From JBAYDV01 sp041672845 (GTDB lineage: Bacteria > Bacteroidota > Bacteroidia > Bacteroidales > UBA932): 64,000 nt of DNA. The notes beneath the pieces are model-generated. The model was not told the origin of the DNA, ran no database searches, and saw only the letters and a program-made list of their open reading frames with translations. Below, one piece after another: positions 9,039-16,903 of this stretch (positions within the stretch are counted from its first letter, which is position 1; the number at the start of each line of letters is the position of its first letter). The stretch lies in contig JBAYYV010000002.1 in the NCBI GenBank assembly GCA_041672845.1, forward strand, positions 248,001-312,000. Reading direction: 5' to 3'. The position numbers and the translations under genes are program-made.

Positions 9039-9775
9039 AAATTAAAAATATACTAATATCCCAGCCTGAACCATCTAATACAAACCCATATTCAGATTTA
9101 ATTAAGAAATATGGATTGAAAATAGATTTTTATAGATTCTTTAATGTTAGTCCCTTATCTAGTAAAGATTTTAGATTACAGAAGATAGCATTATTAGACC
9201 ATACAGCAGTAGTTTTTACTTCTAAAATGAATATAGATTCATTTTTTAGTATTTGTGAACATTCAAGAATTGTAGTTCCAGAGATTATGAAATATTTTTG
9301 TACTTCTGAATCAGTAGCTCTTTATTTACAAAAATATATAGTTTATAGAAAAAGGAAGATTTTTTATGGTAATGGTAGACCGGATTCTTTAATTTCAGTT
9401 ATTGGTACTAAACATAAAAATGAGAAATTTTTAATAGCTACGACAGATACTCCTAAATCAGCTGTTACTAAGTTATTTATTAAGAACAAATTAAATTTTA
9501 CACCTGCAGTTTTATGTAAAACTGTATATAGTGATCTTTCTATGAAAAATATTCATGATTATGATATATTAGTATTTTATAGTCCTACAGATGTGAAATC
9601 ATTATTGAATAATTATCCTGATTATAAGCAAACAAATCAGTTAATAGCTACTTTTGGTAATATGACAGCTAAAGAAGTAAAAGCCAATAATCTAAAATCT
9701 TCTATTGTAGCACCTAGTCCAGAAGCTCCTTCTATTGCTAAAGCATTATCTATTTATTTTGAAAATAACCGATAA
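9035..9775 (+). CDS. hemD: Uroporphyrinogen-III synthase
   Basis: HemD cyclises hydroxymethylbilane to uroporphyrinogen III, the branch point for haem, sirohaem and cobalamin. The 246-aa protein has the bilobed HemD layout. The opening NILISQPEPSNTNPYSDLI (residues 5-23) is typical of the Bacteroidetes form. VVFTSKMNIDSFF (about 65) and DILVFYSPTDVKSLL (about 188) are the 'two-lobe' motifs, and LIATFGNMTAKEVKANNL and APSPEAPSIAKAL close the protein. HemD sequences are poorly conserved, so context matters: DUF4271-hemD-rnpA-yidD is a known Bacteroidetes order. It overlaps the start of rnpA by up to 41 nt. Confidence 0.88.
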   Translation: MKIKNILISQPEPSNTNPYSDLIKKYGLKIDFYRFFNVSPLSSKDFRLQKIALLDHTAVVFTSKMNIDSFFSICEHSRIVVPEIMKYFCTSESVALYLQKYIVYRKRKIFYGNGRPDSLISVIGTKHKNEKFLIATTDTPKSAVTKLFIKNKLNFTPAVLCKTVYSDLSMKNIHDYDILVFYSPTDVKSLLNNYPDYKQTNQLIATFGNMTAKEVKANNLKSSIVAPSPEAPSIAKALSIYFENNR

Positions 9776-10073
9776 ATTATATTTTGAAGGTACATTAGTA
9801 CGCTATTATCCCTTTAAGATATATTATCTAAAAGTGGATGATAAATCTACAGATACGTCTGTGGTTATTTCAGTTCCTAAAAAATTACATAAGAAAGCTG
9901 TAACTAGGAATTTAATTCGTAGGAGAATTAGAGAATCTATAAGATCTCAAAAAATAAATCCGGAAATTTTTAAGAGTAAACATTTAATGATTATTTATTC
10001 GACCAATAAGGTAGAGAAATATGGAAACATCTGTAAAAGTATCGAAATCTTATTCAATAAAATCTATAATTAA
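9735..10073 (+). CDS. rnpA: Ribonuclease P protein component
   Basis: RnpA is the basic protein subunit of RNase P, which matures the 5' ends of tRNAs. The family signature is clear as KKAVTRNLIRRRIRES at about residues 53-68, with FKIYYLKVDD and VVISVPKK before it. No in-frame ATG exists near the expected start. Candidate starts are TTG at 9735 (112 aa) or TTG at 9759 (104 aa, KITDKLYF...), both inside the end of hemD, so expression probably depends on hemD translation. The 3' end overlaps yidD by 53 nt. The open-frame length suits the family; the exact start is unsure. Confidence 0.88.
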   Translation: MLKHYLFILKITDKLYFEGTLVRYYPFKIYYLKVDDKSTDTSVVISVPKKLHKKAVTRNLIRRRIRESIRSQKINPEIFKSKHLMIIYSTNKVEKYGNICKSIEILFNKIYN

Positions 10074-10290
10074 AAAGATTTTAATATTCCCTTTCGTGTT
10101 GTTGATTAAGATTTACAAATATTGTATTTCTCCTTATACAATGCGTTCATGTAGGTTCACGCCTACTTGTTCTACATATTCATTACAAGCTTTTAAGAAA
10201 TATGGCCCGATAAAAGGATTTTGGCTTTCTTTTAAAAGGATTATTAGATGTCATCCTTGGGGTGGCAGTGGTTATGATCCAGTACCTTAA
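10021..10290 (+). CDS. yidD: Membrane protein insertion efficiency factor YidD
   Basis: YidD is a small peripheral inner-membrane protein that assists YidC-dependent insertion. The 89-aa product carries the signature IKIYKYCISPYTMRSCRFTP (about 31-50), CSTYSLQAFKKYG (53-65) and RCHPWGGSGYDPVP at the C-terminus, so the whole domain is intact. An amphipathic hydrophobic stretch lies at about 18-30. It starts inside rnpA and is the last gene of the DUF4271-hemD-rnpA-yidD run. It ends only 11 bp from the convergent acyltransferase gene, and no hairpin terminator is visible there. Confidence 0.95.
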   Translation: METSVKVSKSYSIKSIIKKILIFPFVLLIKIYKYCISPYTMRSCRFTPTCSTYSLQAFKKYGPIKGFWLSFKRIIRCHPWGGSGYDPVP

Positions 10291-10301
10291 TGAAAATTTT
10301 A

Positions 10302-12143
10302 TTAAGATGAATGATTAACTTCTGATGTCTCTTCTTTATTTGTGTATCCAAATCTATTAAGAATAGTATCTATGACTTCTGGATTACTTCTTTTACATAA
10401 AGAAAGTAATTCAGCCTTAGGAACATCAGTACATTTTACAATAATAAGACCATCTACACAATTATTAAAATCTTTATCCACATTATAAGCTACGAAATTA
10501 GCTTTAAGTTTTATATATTTTTTTATAAGTGTAGGAAGTCTGTAAGACTGATCACTAATCCTCATCATATAACGGTCAAATCTTTCGACTGAGCCCATTT
10601 TTAGTCGGGTAAGAGATTCTATATTGACTCTTTGAAAATCAGGGACGAAAGGATTTTTAGCTTTTATTAATTTTTTATATTTATCAGTAGATGCTATTTT
10701 ATTTAGATAAAACTGTATCATACTTTGATAAAATGTAGGGTAATCAGAACTAATACTTACTGGTCCGAAAATGTAATTATATTTAGGATATTTCACTAAA
10801 CTATATAATAAGCCTTTTAATAAAAGCATTAAAGCTAGAGTATCTTTTTGATATTTTATATTAATAAAAGATCTTCCTAATTCTACACTTTTAGACATCT
10901 GATTCTTAATTTTATTAGAATAATTAAATAAAGTGCTAGAATAAAATCCATCTAGTCCATAATGGTTAATTATATCTTCACCAAATCCAAGTCTATAAGC
11001 TCCCACTAAGTTTCTTCTTTTTTTATCCCAAAGAATAAGATGATAATAATAATTATCATAAACATCTAAATCGATCTGTTTTCCACTACCTTCACCAGCA
11101 GCTCTGAAAGATTCTTCTCTTTTACGTCCCAATTCCCACATAGTGGTAGGGATTTTATCAGAAGAAGTAAGAAAACATTCAAAATTAGATACTTCAAATA
11201 AAAGATCTTCTTTTTTTATTTTAGCTAATTCATTAACTATTAATTTTTTATTTTGAGGTAAAACTATGGGAGGAAGATTAGTCCTTTTTCCTTTTCTACT
11301 AGAAGATGGTATCAAATTAGGTTCTAAACAATAAGTTCTATCTTTAAGATATTGTCCCAATAATTTTATATCATTAAATTCATTAATTTCATTAGTGGTG
11401 ACAGCTTTTCCTATCCTCATACTAATAGTTTGGTTACATTTATTGTTTAATTCATTAGGTAGTCTAAGTGTTCTCAATATAGGACGAATTTTTCCTAAAC
11501 GATGAAATTTCTTAGAATTTTCTCCATGGAAATATACAGGGATCACAGGAACATTTAATATTTTTATTAATTTAATAATAGTGGGCTGCCATTCTTTATC
11601 ATAACAAAAATTATGACCTTTATAATATGTAGAGACTTCTCCGGAAGGAAATAGTCCTAAAGCATGTCCATTCATGACATATTCTTTAGCAGCTCTAATT
11701 CCGGCTAGACTACTTTTTAAGTTTTTTCTATTTGTAAAGGGATTAACAAGTAAAAAGTTATCTTTTAAATTAGGAATTTTAGATAATATAAAATTAGATA
11801 ACATTTTAAAATCAGGCCGTAGGGAGGTGATGATATGAAATAAGATAATACCATCTATACCGCCAAATGGATGATTGGAAGTAATAATAAATGGGCCTTC
11901 TTGCGGTATATTATCTAGCTGTTTAGCAATAATATCATATCTAATATTAAATTCCTCTAATAGTCCCTTGGTGAATTCTCTTCCTTTATATTCAGAGAAA
12001 TTAGAATAATGAGTGTTTAGTTTACAAAAGCCTAAAGTGCGCATAATAAAAGAAGCTAAGATAGTTCCTATAGGTCCTTTTATCTTAGTAGCTTTCTTGA
12101 TATCGGAAATATTAATTACTTTTGTTATAGGTTTTTTACTCAT
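10302..12143 (-). CDS. Bifunctional acyltransferase, PlsC-like + GNAT (aminolipid synthase type)
   Basis: This is a 613-aa two-domain protein. The N-terminal domain (about 30-290) is a PlsC/hemolysin-like acyltransferase with SNHPFGGIDG near residues 88-97 and FPSGEVS near 165. The C-terminal domain (about 300-530) is of the OlsB/GNAT type, with VGAYRLGFGE, SVELGRSFI and YIFGPVSISSDYP. Fusions of this kind (OlsF type) make N-acyl,O-acyl amino-acid lipids such as ornithine lipid; in Bacteroides, separate genes of these types make glycine lipids. The amino-acid headgroup cannot be told from sequence. The last 70 residues are an extra tail. It has its own -7 box at 12166-12173, and the gene is divergent from uvrC by 40 bp. 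Confidence 0.85.
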   Translation of the reverse strand: MSKKPITKVINISDIKKATKIKGPIGTILASFIMRTLGFCKLNTHYSNFSEYKGREFTKGLLEEFNIRYDIIAKQLDNIPQEGPFIITSNHPFGGIDGIILFHIITSLRPDFKMLSNFILSKIPNLKDNFLLVNPFTNRKNLKSSLAGIRAAKEYVMNGHALGLFPSGEVSTYYKGHNFCYDKEWQPTIIKLIKILNVPVIPVYFHGENSKKFHRLGKIRPILRTLRLPNELNNKCNQTISMRIGKAVTTNEINEFNDIKLLGQYLKDRTYCLEPNLIPSSSRKGKRTNLPPIVLPQNKKLIVNELAKIKKEDLLFEVSNFECFLTSSDKIPTTMWELGRKREESFRAAGEGSGKQIDLDVYDNYYYHLILWDKKRRNLVGAYRLGFGEDIINHYGLDGFYSSTLFNYSNKIKNQMSKSVELGRSFINIKYQKDTLALMLLLKGLLYSLVKYPKYNYIFGPVSISSDYPTFYQSMIQFYLNKIASTDKYKKLIKAKNPFVPDFQRVNIESLTRLKMGSVERFDRYMMRISDQSYRLPTLIKKYIKLKANFVAYNVDKDFNNCVDGLIIVKCTDVPKAELLSLCKRSNPEVIDTILNRFGYTNKEETSEVNHSS

Positions 12144-12165
12144 GTAGTAATTTTAAATTAATTAA

Positions 12166-12173
12166 CAAAGATA
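12166..12173 (-). promoter_or_regulatory. -7 box (TATCTTTG) for the acyltransferase gene
   Basis: This is a minus-strand TAnnTTTG match 22 nt before the start at 12143. No clear plus-strand counterpart for uvrC is seen in the 40-bp divergent gap. Confidence 0.45.
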
Positions 12174-12183
12174 GAAATATTTT

Positions 12184-13992
12184 ATGAATATTAAAGATAA
12201 GATACGACTCTTACCTCATAACCCTGGAGTATATAGATTCCTTGATAAATCTGGGAAAGTTATATATGTAGGCAAGGCTAAAGATTTAAAAAAGAGAGTA
12301 TTATCATATTTTCATTCAAGTAATTCTCATAATCTAAAAACTAAAGTTTTGGTATCTCATATAGCTGATCTGGCACATACAGTAGTAGATTCAGAAGAAG
12401 ATGCCTTTTTACTTGAAAATAATCTGATAAAAAAATTCTCCCCAAAATATAATATTTTACTTAAAGATAGCAAATCTTATCCTTGGGTATGTATAAGAAA
12501 TGAAATGTTTCCAAGAGTTATAGTTACTAGAAATCGTAAAGAAAAAGGTAAATATTATGGACCTTATTCATCAGCTTATCATGCTTATAAATTAATTGAA
12601 TTAATTAATCATCTTTACAAGTTAAGAACATGTAAATTTAATTTTACTCAAGATAATATAAATGCAGGTAAATATAAGGTTTGTTTGAATTATCATATGG
12701 GAAGGTGTAAAGCCCCTTGTATAGGAGAAATTAATCAAGAAGAATATGATATTCAGATAAAAGAAGTAACAGAAATATTAAAAGGAAATAGTGGATTTTT
12801 ACTTAGAGAGTTTGATGAAAAAATGAAATCGGCTTCAGAAGAAATGAATTTTGAAAAAGCTCAAATTTTTAAAGAAAGAAAAGAATTATTAGAAGAACAT
12901 TATAGTAAATCTTTAATTATCAGAGATTCTGGGGTATCAGAGTTAGATGTTTTTACTATGGTTATCGATAATAAAGATATTTTCGGAAATTATCTAGGAG
13001 TGAGACATTCGGCTATTGTTAGTTCTATTAATCAATCTATGAAGATGGGGTTAAACGAAACAGAATCTGATATTATGAATTTCTTTATGTTAGAAATTTA
13101 TGATAAATTAAGAGAATATGAAGCTGATATGAGTAAAGCTAAAGAGATAATTGTTTCTATTATTCCTAGTCATGTACCAAATAATGTAAAAGTAAGCGTA
13201 CCGACTAGAGGTGAAAAATTAGCTTTATTAAAATTAAGTAAGAAGAATGCTTTAGATTTAAAATATGAGAAATTAAAACAAGAAGCTTTCGTTAATCCTC
13301 ACGAACATTCAGAAAGGATTCTGAAAAATATTCAAACTGATTTAAAATTAGATACATTACCTGTACATATAGAATGTTTTGATAATTCTAATACTCAAGG
13401 GACTTTCCCAGTAGCTTCTTGTGTCGTATTTAAAAATGCTGTTCCTTCTAAAAAAGATTACAGACATTTTAATATAAAAACTGTGGTAGGTCCTGATGAT
13501 TTTGCTTCTATGAAAGAAGTGGTATTTAGACGATATAATCGTTTATTAAAAGAAGATTTAAGTTTGCCAAATTTGATAATAGTGGATGGGGGTAAAGGTC
13601 AAGTTCATTCTGCTTATGAAGCTTTAGAAGAACTTAACCTATTAGATAGAATTCCTTTAATCGGTATTGCCAAAAGGTTAGAAGCTATAATTATTCCAGG
13701 AGAAACAGAACCTTTGGTATTGGATAAAAATTCTACTACTCTTAAAATAATTATGCAATTAAGAGATGAAGCTCATCGTTTCGGGATAACACATCATAGA
13801 AAAAAAAGGAATAAAGCTCAGTTTGCTAGTTCTTTAGATAACATACCTGGTATTGGTGAGAAAACGCAGATAAAATTATTAGAAAAATATAAGACTATAT
13901 CTATTATTAAAAAAGCTTCTTTAGAAGATCTTTCAAATCTAATAGGGAAATCAAAATCTAATATTTTAAAGAAGTATTTGGAAAAGAAATGA
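12184..13992 (+). CDS. uvrC: Excinuclease ABC subunit C
   Basis: UvrC makes both incisions in nucleotide excision repair after UvrAB has located the lesion. It is full length at 602 aa. The GIY-YIG nuclease domain is at 10-95 (PGVYRFLDKSGKVIYVGKAK). A UVR domain is near 200-235 (EKMKSASEEMNFEKAQIFKE). The RNase H-like endonuclease domain spans about 380-540 (HIECFDNSNTQG, IVDGGKGQV, LRDEAHRFGITHHR). Tandem HhH motifs (DNIPGIGEKTQIKLLEKY) end the protein. The last 27 nt overlap the convergent gene that follows. No TAnnTTTG box is visible upstream. Confidence 0.97.
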   Translation: MNIKDKIRLLPHNPGVYRFLDKSGKVIYVGKAKDLKKRVLSYFHSSNSHNLKTKVLVSHIADLAHTVVDSEEDAFLLENNLIKKFSPKYNILLKDSKSYPWVCIRNEMFPRVIVTRNRKEKGKYYGPYSSAYHAYKLIELINHLYKLRTCKFNFTQDNINAGKYKVCLNYHMGRCKAPCIGEINQEEYDIQIKEVTEILKGNSGFLLREFDEKMKSASEEMNFEKAQIFKERKELLEEHYSKSLIIRDSGVSELDVFTMVIDNKDIFGNYLGVRHSAIVSSINQSMKMGLNETESDIMNFFMLEIYDKLREYEADMSKAKEIIVSIIPSHVPNNVKVSVPTRGEKLALLKLSKKNALDLKYEKLKQEAFVNPHEHSERILKNIQTDLKLDTLPVHIECFDNSNTQGTFPVASCVVFKNAVPSKKDYRHFNIKTVVGPDDFASMKEVVFRRYNRLLKEDLSLPNLIIVDGGKGQVHSAYEALEELNLLDRIPLIGIAKRLEAIIIPGETEPLVLDKNSTTLKIIMQLRDEAHRFGITHHRKKRNKAQFASSLDNIPGIGEKTQIKLLEKYKTISIIKKASLEDLSNLIGKSKSNILKKYLEKK

Positions 13993-16848
13993 GAAATAAT
14001 TCATATTATAAGTTTGGTTAGTTCTTGCATATCTAAATCCTAAGCTTAATGGTAAGTGGTATCCTAGAGGATAAAAATCTACTAAGAAATCACTACCGAA
14101 TGAATAATAACTTTTATGATATTCTTTTTGTTTATATGTAGCATAATCTACAAAAGGTATTAGCTTTAATCGTTTAAGATATAGTAATTTACAAAAATAT
14201 CTATCTCCTAAGTAGATACTAGCTGCATAATCAGCGGAATATTTCACTGCCATATCACTATATATAGGAATATCATTACCTCTAACTCCAGAGAAAAGGA
14301 AACGTGTAAAATAAGTATAATGATTATTAATATCTTTCTCCAAAGATATTGTCAATTTTAGTCCTTGCTGATGAGTAATACCTGGAAGATATGTAATTAA
14401 TTTAGAATATAATTTATTACCATAGTTACCACCATCGAAAGGAGTAACTTCGATAGCAGTTTGTGTACTGATTCCAAATCTTGGGAAAATTCCAGAAAGT
14501 GATATTGGAAGTGTTTGATAATATCGAGCACTTAAATACATGGAGTTTTTATAATAATGCCCTAAATTTTCTAATGAATTATATTTATCGTTGTCAAATT
14601 CCCAACCGAGTTCAGGGATAAAACCTTTGCTCCATCCACCTCTTGAAAAATTATAAGGTAAATATATTCTTGCTAAGGTATTTACATAAGGGGTGCTTGT
14701 ATCATATATGTGCAGTCTATAAGTGTTATTTTCATGTAATATTTCTGCAGAGTATCTGTTTCGATCATTAATATCTGCTTTAATTTCAAACACGGGACCA
14801 AATCCTGTATAAGAAAAACTCATGTGTCCAGAATTATGCCCATTATGATAACAATAACCTAACATAGAAACAGCAGTTCCTAATGAATTTTGGGAATATA
14901 CTGTAGCACCTAAACCTCCTAATTCATAAAGTTCATCAAAAGATATACTTTTTATCTTATCTACATTATAATAAAAAGGAGCCCAAGAATGTATTCTGAA
15001 AAAATGAGATGTTTTATTATATTTCTTGGAAGGATATTTTTTACTGTCGGTAAAATCATTGGTGTCAACCTTAACTTTAGAGAATATTTTTTCCTGTTTT
15101 TTTAATTTAGTATATACAGGATCTTTGTAGGGTGATAGAAAATTAGCTTTCTGGGGTTTAATAATAGAACTATCTATTTTAGAAATTCTATAACCCAAAT
15201 AATGATAATCAGAATATATTAAAAACCCTTTTCCAAAAATAGGATATTCTGCACCATATTTGCTATTTGTTAATCGAAATAATTTTTTAATGGTAGGGTT
15301 ATAAGAATATATATTCTGTAATCCATCTAAATCACTAGTAAATATAAGATGGTTATTAGCTGATTTTAAGTGACTAATAGATTTATATGTAAGAGGGCTA
15401 ACTCTTTCCCATTTTTTATCATATTTATATATTCCCATCCCTTGGTCAGTAACGATGGTGGAATATATTATGCCATTTAGATATGTAATTTCTTGAAGTT
15501 TACCATTTATAGGTGCGTTTATCCTTTTTTTGACTTTGCTTGTATTAGCATCTAGGAAAACTAAAAAAGATGAACCCTTAATTGGATATTCTATCGTGGC
15601 TAAAGTCTGGCTGTCTTTAGAGATGGCCACATTAAAATATCTAGTATTAGAAGTTAAACTGTGAGTGATTTTAGAATTAATATCATAATATCTTATGCAA
15701 GAAAAATTCTCAAGAGAAAATAAACCATTATATACGCACTCGGTCCAGTAAATTCTGTTATTATGATTATAAATTAAATCAGAACTAGTATTATTGAATG
15801 GTCTAATATAATGTTCTTTACCGAGGCTATCTAATCTAATTAAAGTGGTAGTGTTTTCCATACCATATTTTAAGGCATAAATAGAATTTTCCTTATCGTT
15901 AACTAATGTTGGCGAATAATAATCAGTATAAAAACGACTAACTTTATGCAAAATATTAGGTCGAGTAAATTCTCCACGGGAAGCAGCATCTTTTTTCCAA
16001 ATATTAGTAAGTACTTTCTGTCCTAATCTAAAATTTTCATACCAATTCTTAGAATTAGGTTGCTTATAAAAATTAGAATTATGTTTTAAACTATACCAAT
16101 AATTAATTAGGTTTTTATAATAGTCAGAAGGAAAGAAGTAATTATCAGAATCATATCTATACATGGCATTTAGCTGATAACCCATTACATAAACATTAGG
16201 TGTGAAATATTTATTAGAGCCAAAATAATATCTATAAAATGTCCTATAATCCCCGTGGAGGTATGCGGTTCTTAGATATTGAGTAAATTTAGCAGTATTA
16301 CTTCTAGAAGCGTTAGTTAAATCTGTTTCACTTATTACAGCATCTCCTTCAAGAAATAATTTAGATGGATAAAGGCCTAAGGCTAATCCACTTATTTGTT
16401 CTCCAAATATATAATTAGCATATTTATAAATGCCAGTAGTAAAATGTTCGCATTGACCAACATGTCTAGATTCATGAATAACTAAGTTTTTATGCCAGAC
16501 TTCAGCTGAACCTTCATAAGCTGGTGGAGTAGTAAAAAATAGGATTCTTTTAGGTGCCCAACTTACCAGACCATTGCTAATACTATTATAGGGATGAATA
16601 ATGACAGGTAATTTTTTAGGGCTAATTTTTAGAGGTTCCATAATCTTCTCTCGCCAATTTTCCATATTGGTAGCATAAATTCTAGATAAAGAATCTGTTT
16701 CAGCAGGGTATATGAAATCATAATTCTCAGTTTTTAGAATTCTCCATTTAGTTCTATGTGGATCGTTACCTAAAGAATAGAACTGAGAATAAACTGATAA
16801 ACTAATAAAAATAAATCCAATAAAACAGAAAATCTTTTCTAATTTCAT
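13966..16848 (-). CDS. Secreted gluzincin metallopeptidase, propeller and barrel protein
   Basis: This 960-aa protein starts with a signal peptide (residues 1-21, cleavage near SVYSQ). Residues 25-230 look like a peptidase-MA/gluzincin domain: HESRH at 125-129 is an HExxH zinc motif and FLEGDAVISET (about 165-175) supplies the third ligand. The middle part (about 290-560) has repeated strands of TolB/PD40 propeller type, such as SNTRYFNVAISKDSQTLATI. The C-terminal 330 residues alternate aromatic and polar strands and end in FSFLFQILL, like an outer-membrane beta-barrel. I infer an outer-membrane-anchored protein with a zinc peptidase domain facing the periplasm or the surface. Substrate is unknown. 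It overlaps uvrC by 27 nt, tail to tail, and has a -7 box at 16853-16860. Confidence 0.8.
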   Translation of the reverse strand: MKLEKIFCFIGFIFISLSVYSQFYSLGNDPHRTKWRILKTENYDFIYPAETDSLSRIYATNMENWREKIMEPLKISPKKLPVIIHPYNSISNGLVSWAPKRILFFTTPPAYEGSAEVWHKNLVIHESRHVGQCEHFTTGIYKYANYIFGEQISGLALGLYPSKLFLEGDAVISETDLTNASRSNTAKFTQYLRTAYLHGDYRTFYRYYFGSNKYFTPNVYVMGYQLNAMYRYDSDNYFFPSDYYKNLINYWYSLKHNSNFYKQPNSKNWYENFRLGQKVLTNIWKKDAASRGEFTRPNILHKVSRFYTDYYSPTLVNDKENSIYALKYGMENTTTLIRLDSLGKEHYIRPFNNTSSDLIYNHNNRIYWTECVYNGLFSLENFSCIRYYDINSKITHSLTSNTRYFNVAISKDSQTLATIEYPIKGSSFLVFLDANTSKVKKRINAPINGKLQEITYLNGIIYSTIVTDQGMGIYKYDKKWERVSPLTYKSISHLKSANNHLIFTSDLDGLQNIYSYNPTIKKLFRLTNSKYGAEYPIFGKGFLIYSDYHYLGYRISKIDSSIIKPQKANFLSPYKDPVYTKLKKQEKIFSKVKVDTNDFTDSKKYPSKKYNKTSHFFRIHSWAPFYYNVDKIKSISFDELYELGGLGATVYSQNSLGTAVSMLGYCYHNGHNSGHMSFSYTGFGPVFEIKADINDRNRYSAEILHENNTYRLHIYDTSTPYVNTLARIYLPYNFSRGGWSKGFIPELGWEFDNDKYNSLENLGHYYKNSMYLSARYYQTLPISLSGIFPRFGISTQTAIEVTPFDGGNYGNKLYSKLITYLPGITHQQGLKLTISLEKDINNHYTYFTRFLFSGVRGNDIPIYSDMAVKYSADYAASIYLGDRYFCKLLYLKRLKLIPFVDYATYKQKEYHKSYYSFGSDFLVDFYPLGYHLPLSLGFRYARTNQTYNMNYFSFLFQILL

Positions 16849-16852
16849 TCAT

Positions 16853-16860
16853 CAAAGATA
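16853..16860 (-). promoter_or_regulatory. -7 box (TATCTTTG) for the metallopeptidase gene
   Basis: This is a minus-strand TAnnTTTG match 4 nt before the start codon at 16848, so a very short or absent leader is expected. It is back to back with the box at 16873-16880, exactly 12 bp apart. Confidence 0.45.
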
Positions 16861-16872
16861 AAAAAAATGCTG

Positions 16873-16880
16873 TAACTTTG
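16873..16880 (+). promoter_or_regulatory. -7 box (TAACTTTG) for the Na/Pi cotransporter gene
   Basis: This is an exact TAnnTTTG match 23 nt upstream of the ATG at 16904. No TTG is found at the -33 distance, because that position is occupied by the opposite promoter's -7 box. Confidence 0.5.
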
Positions 16881-16903
16881 ACGAGTAATCAAAAACTTTA
16901 AAT

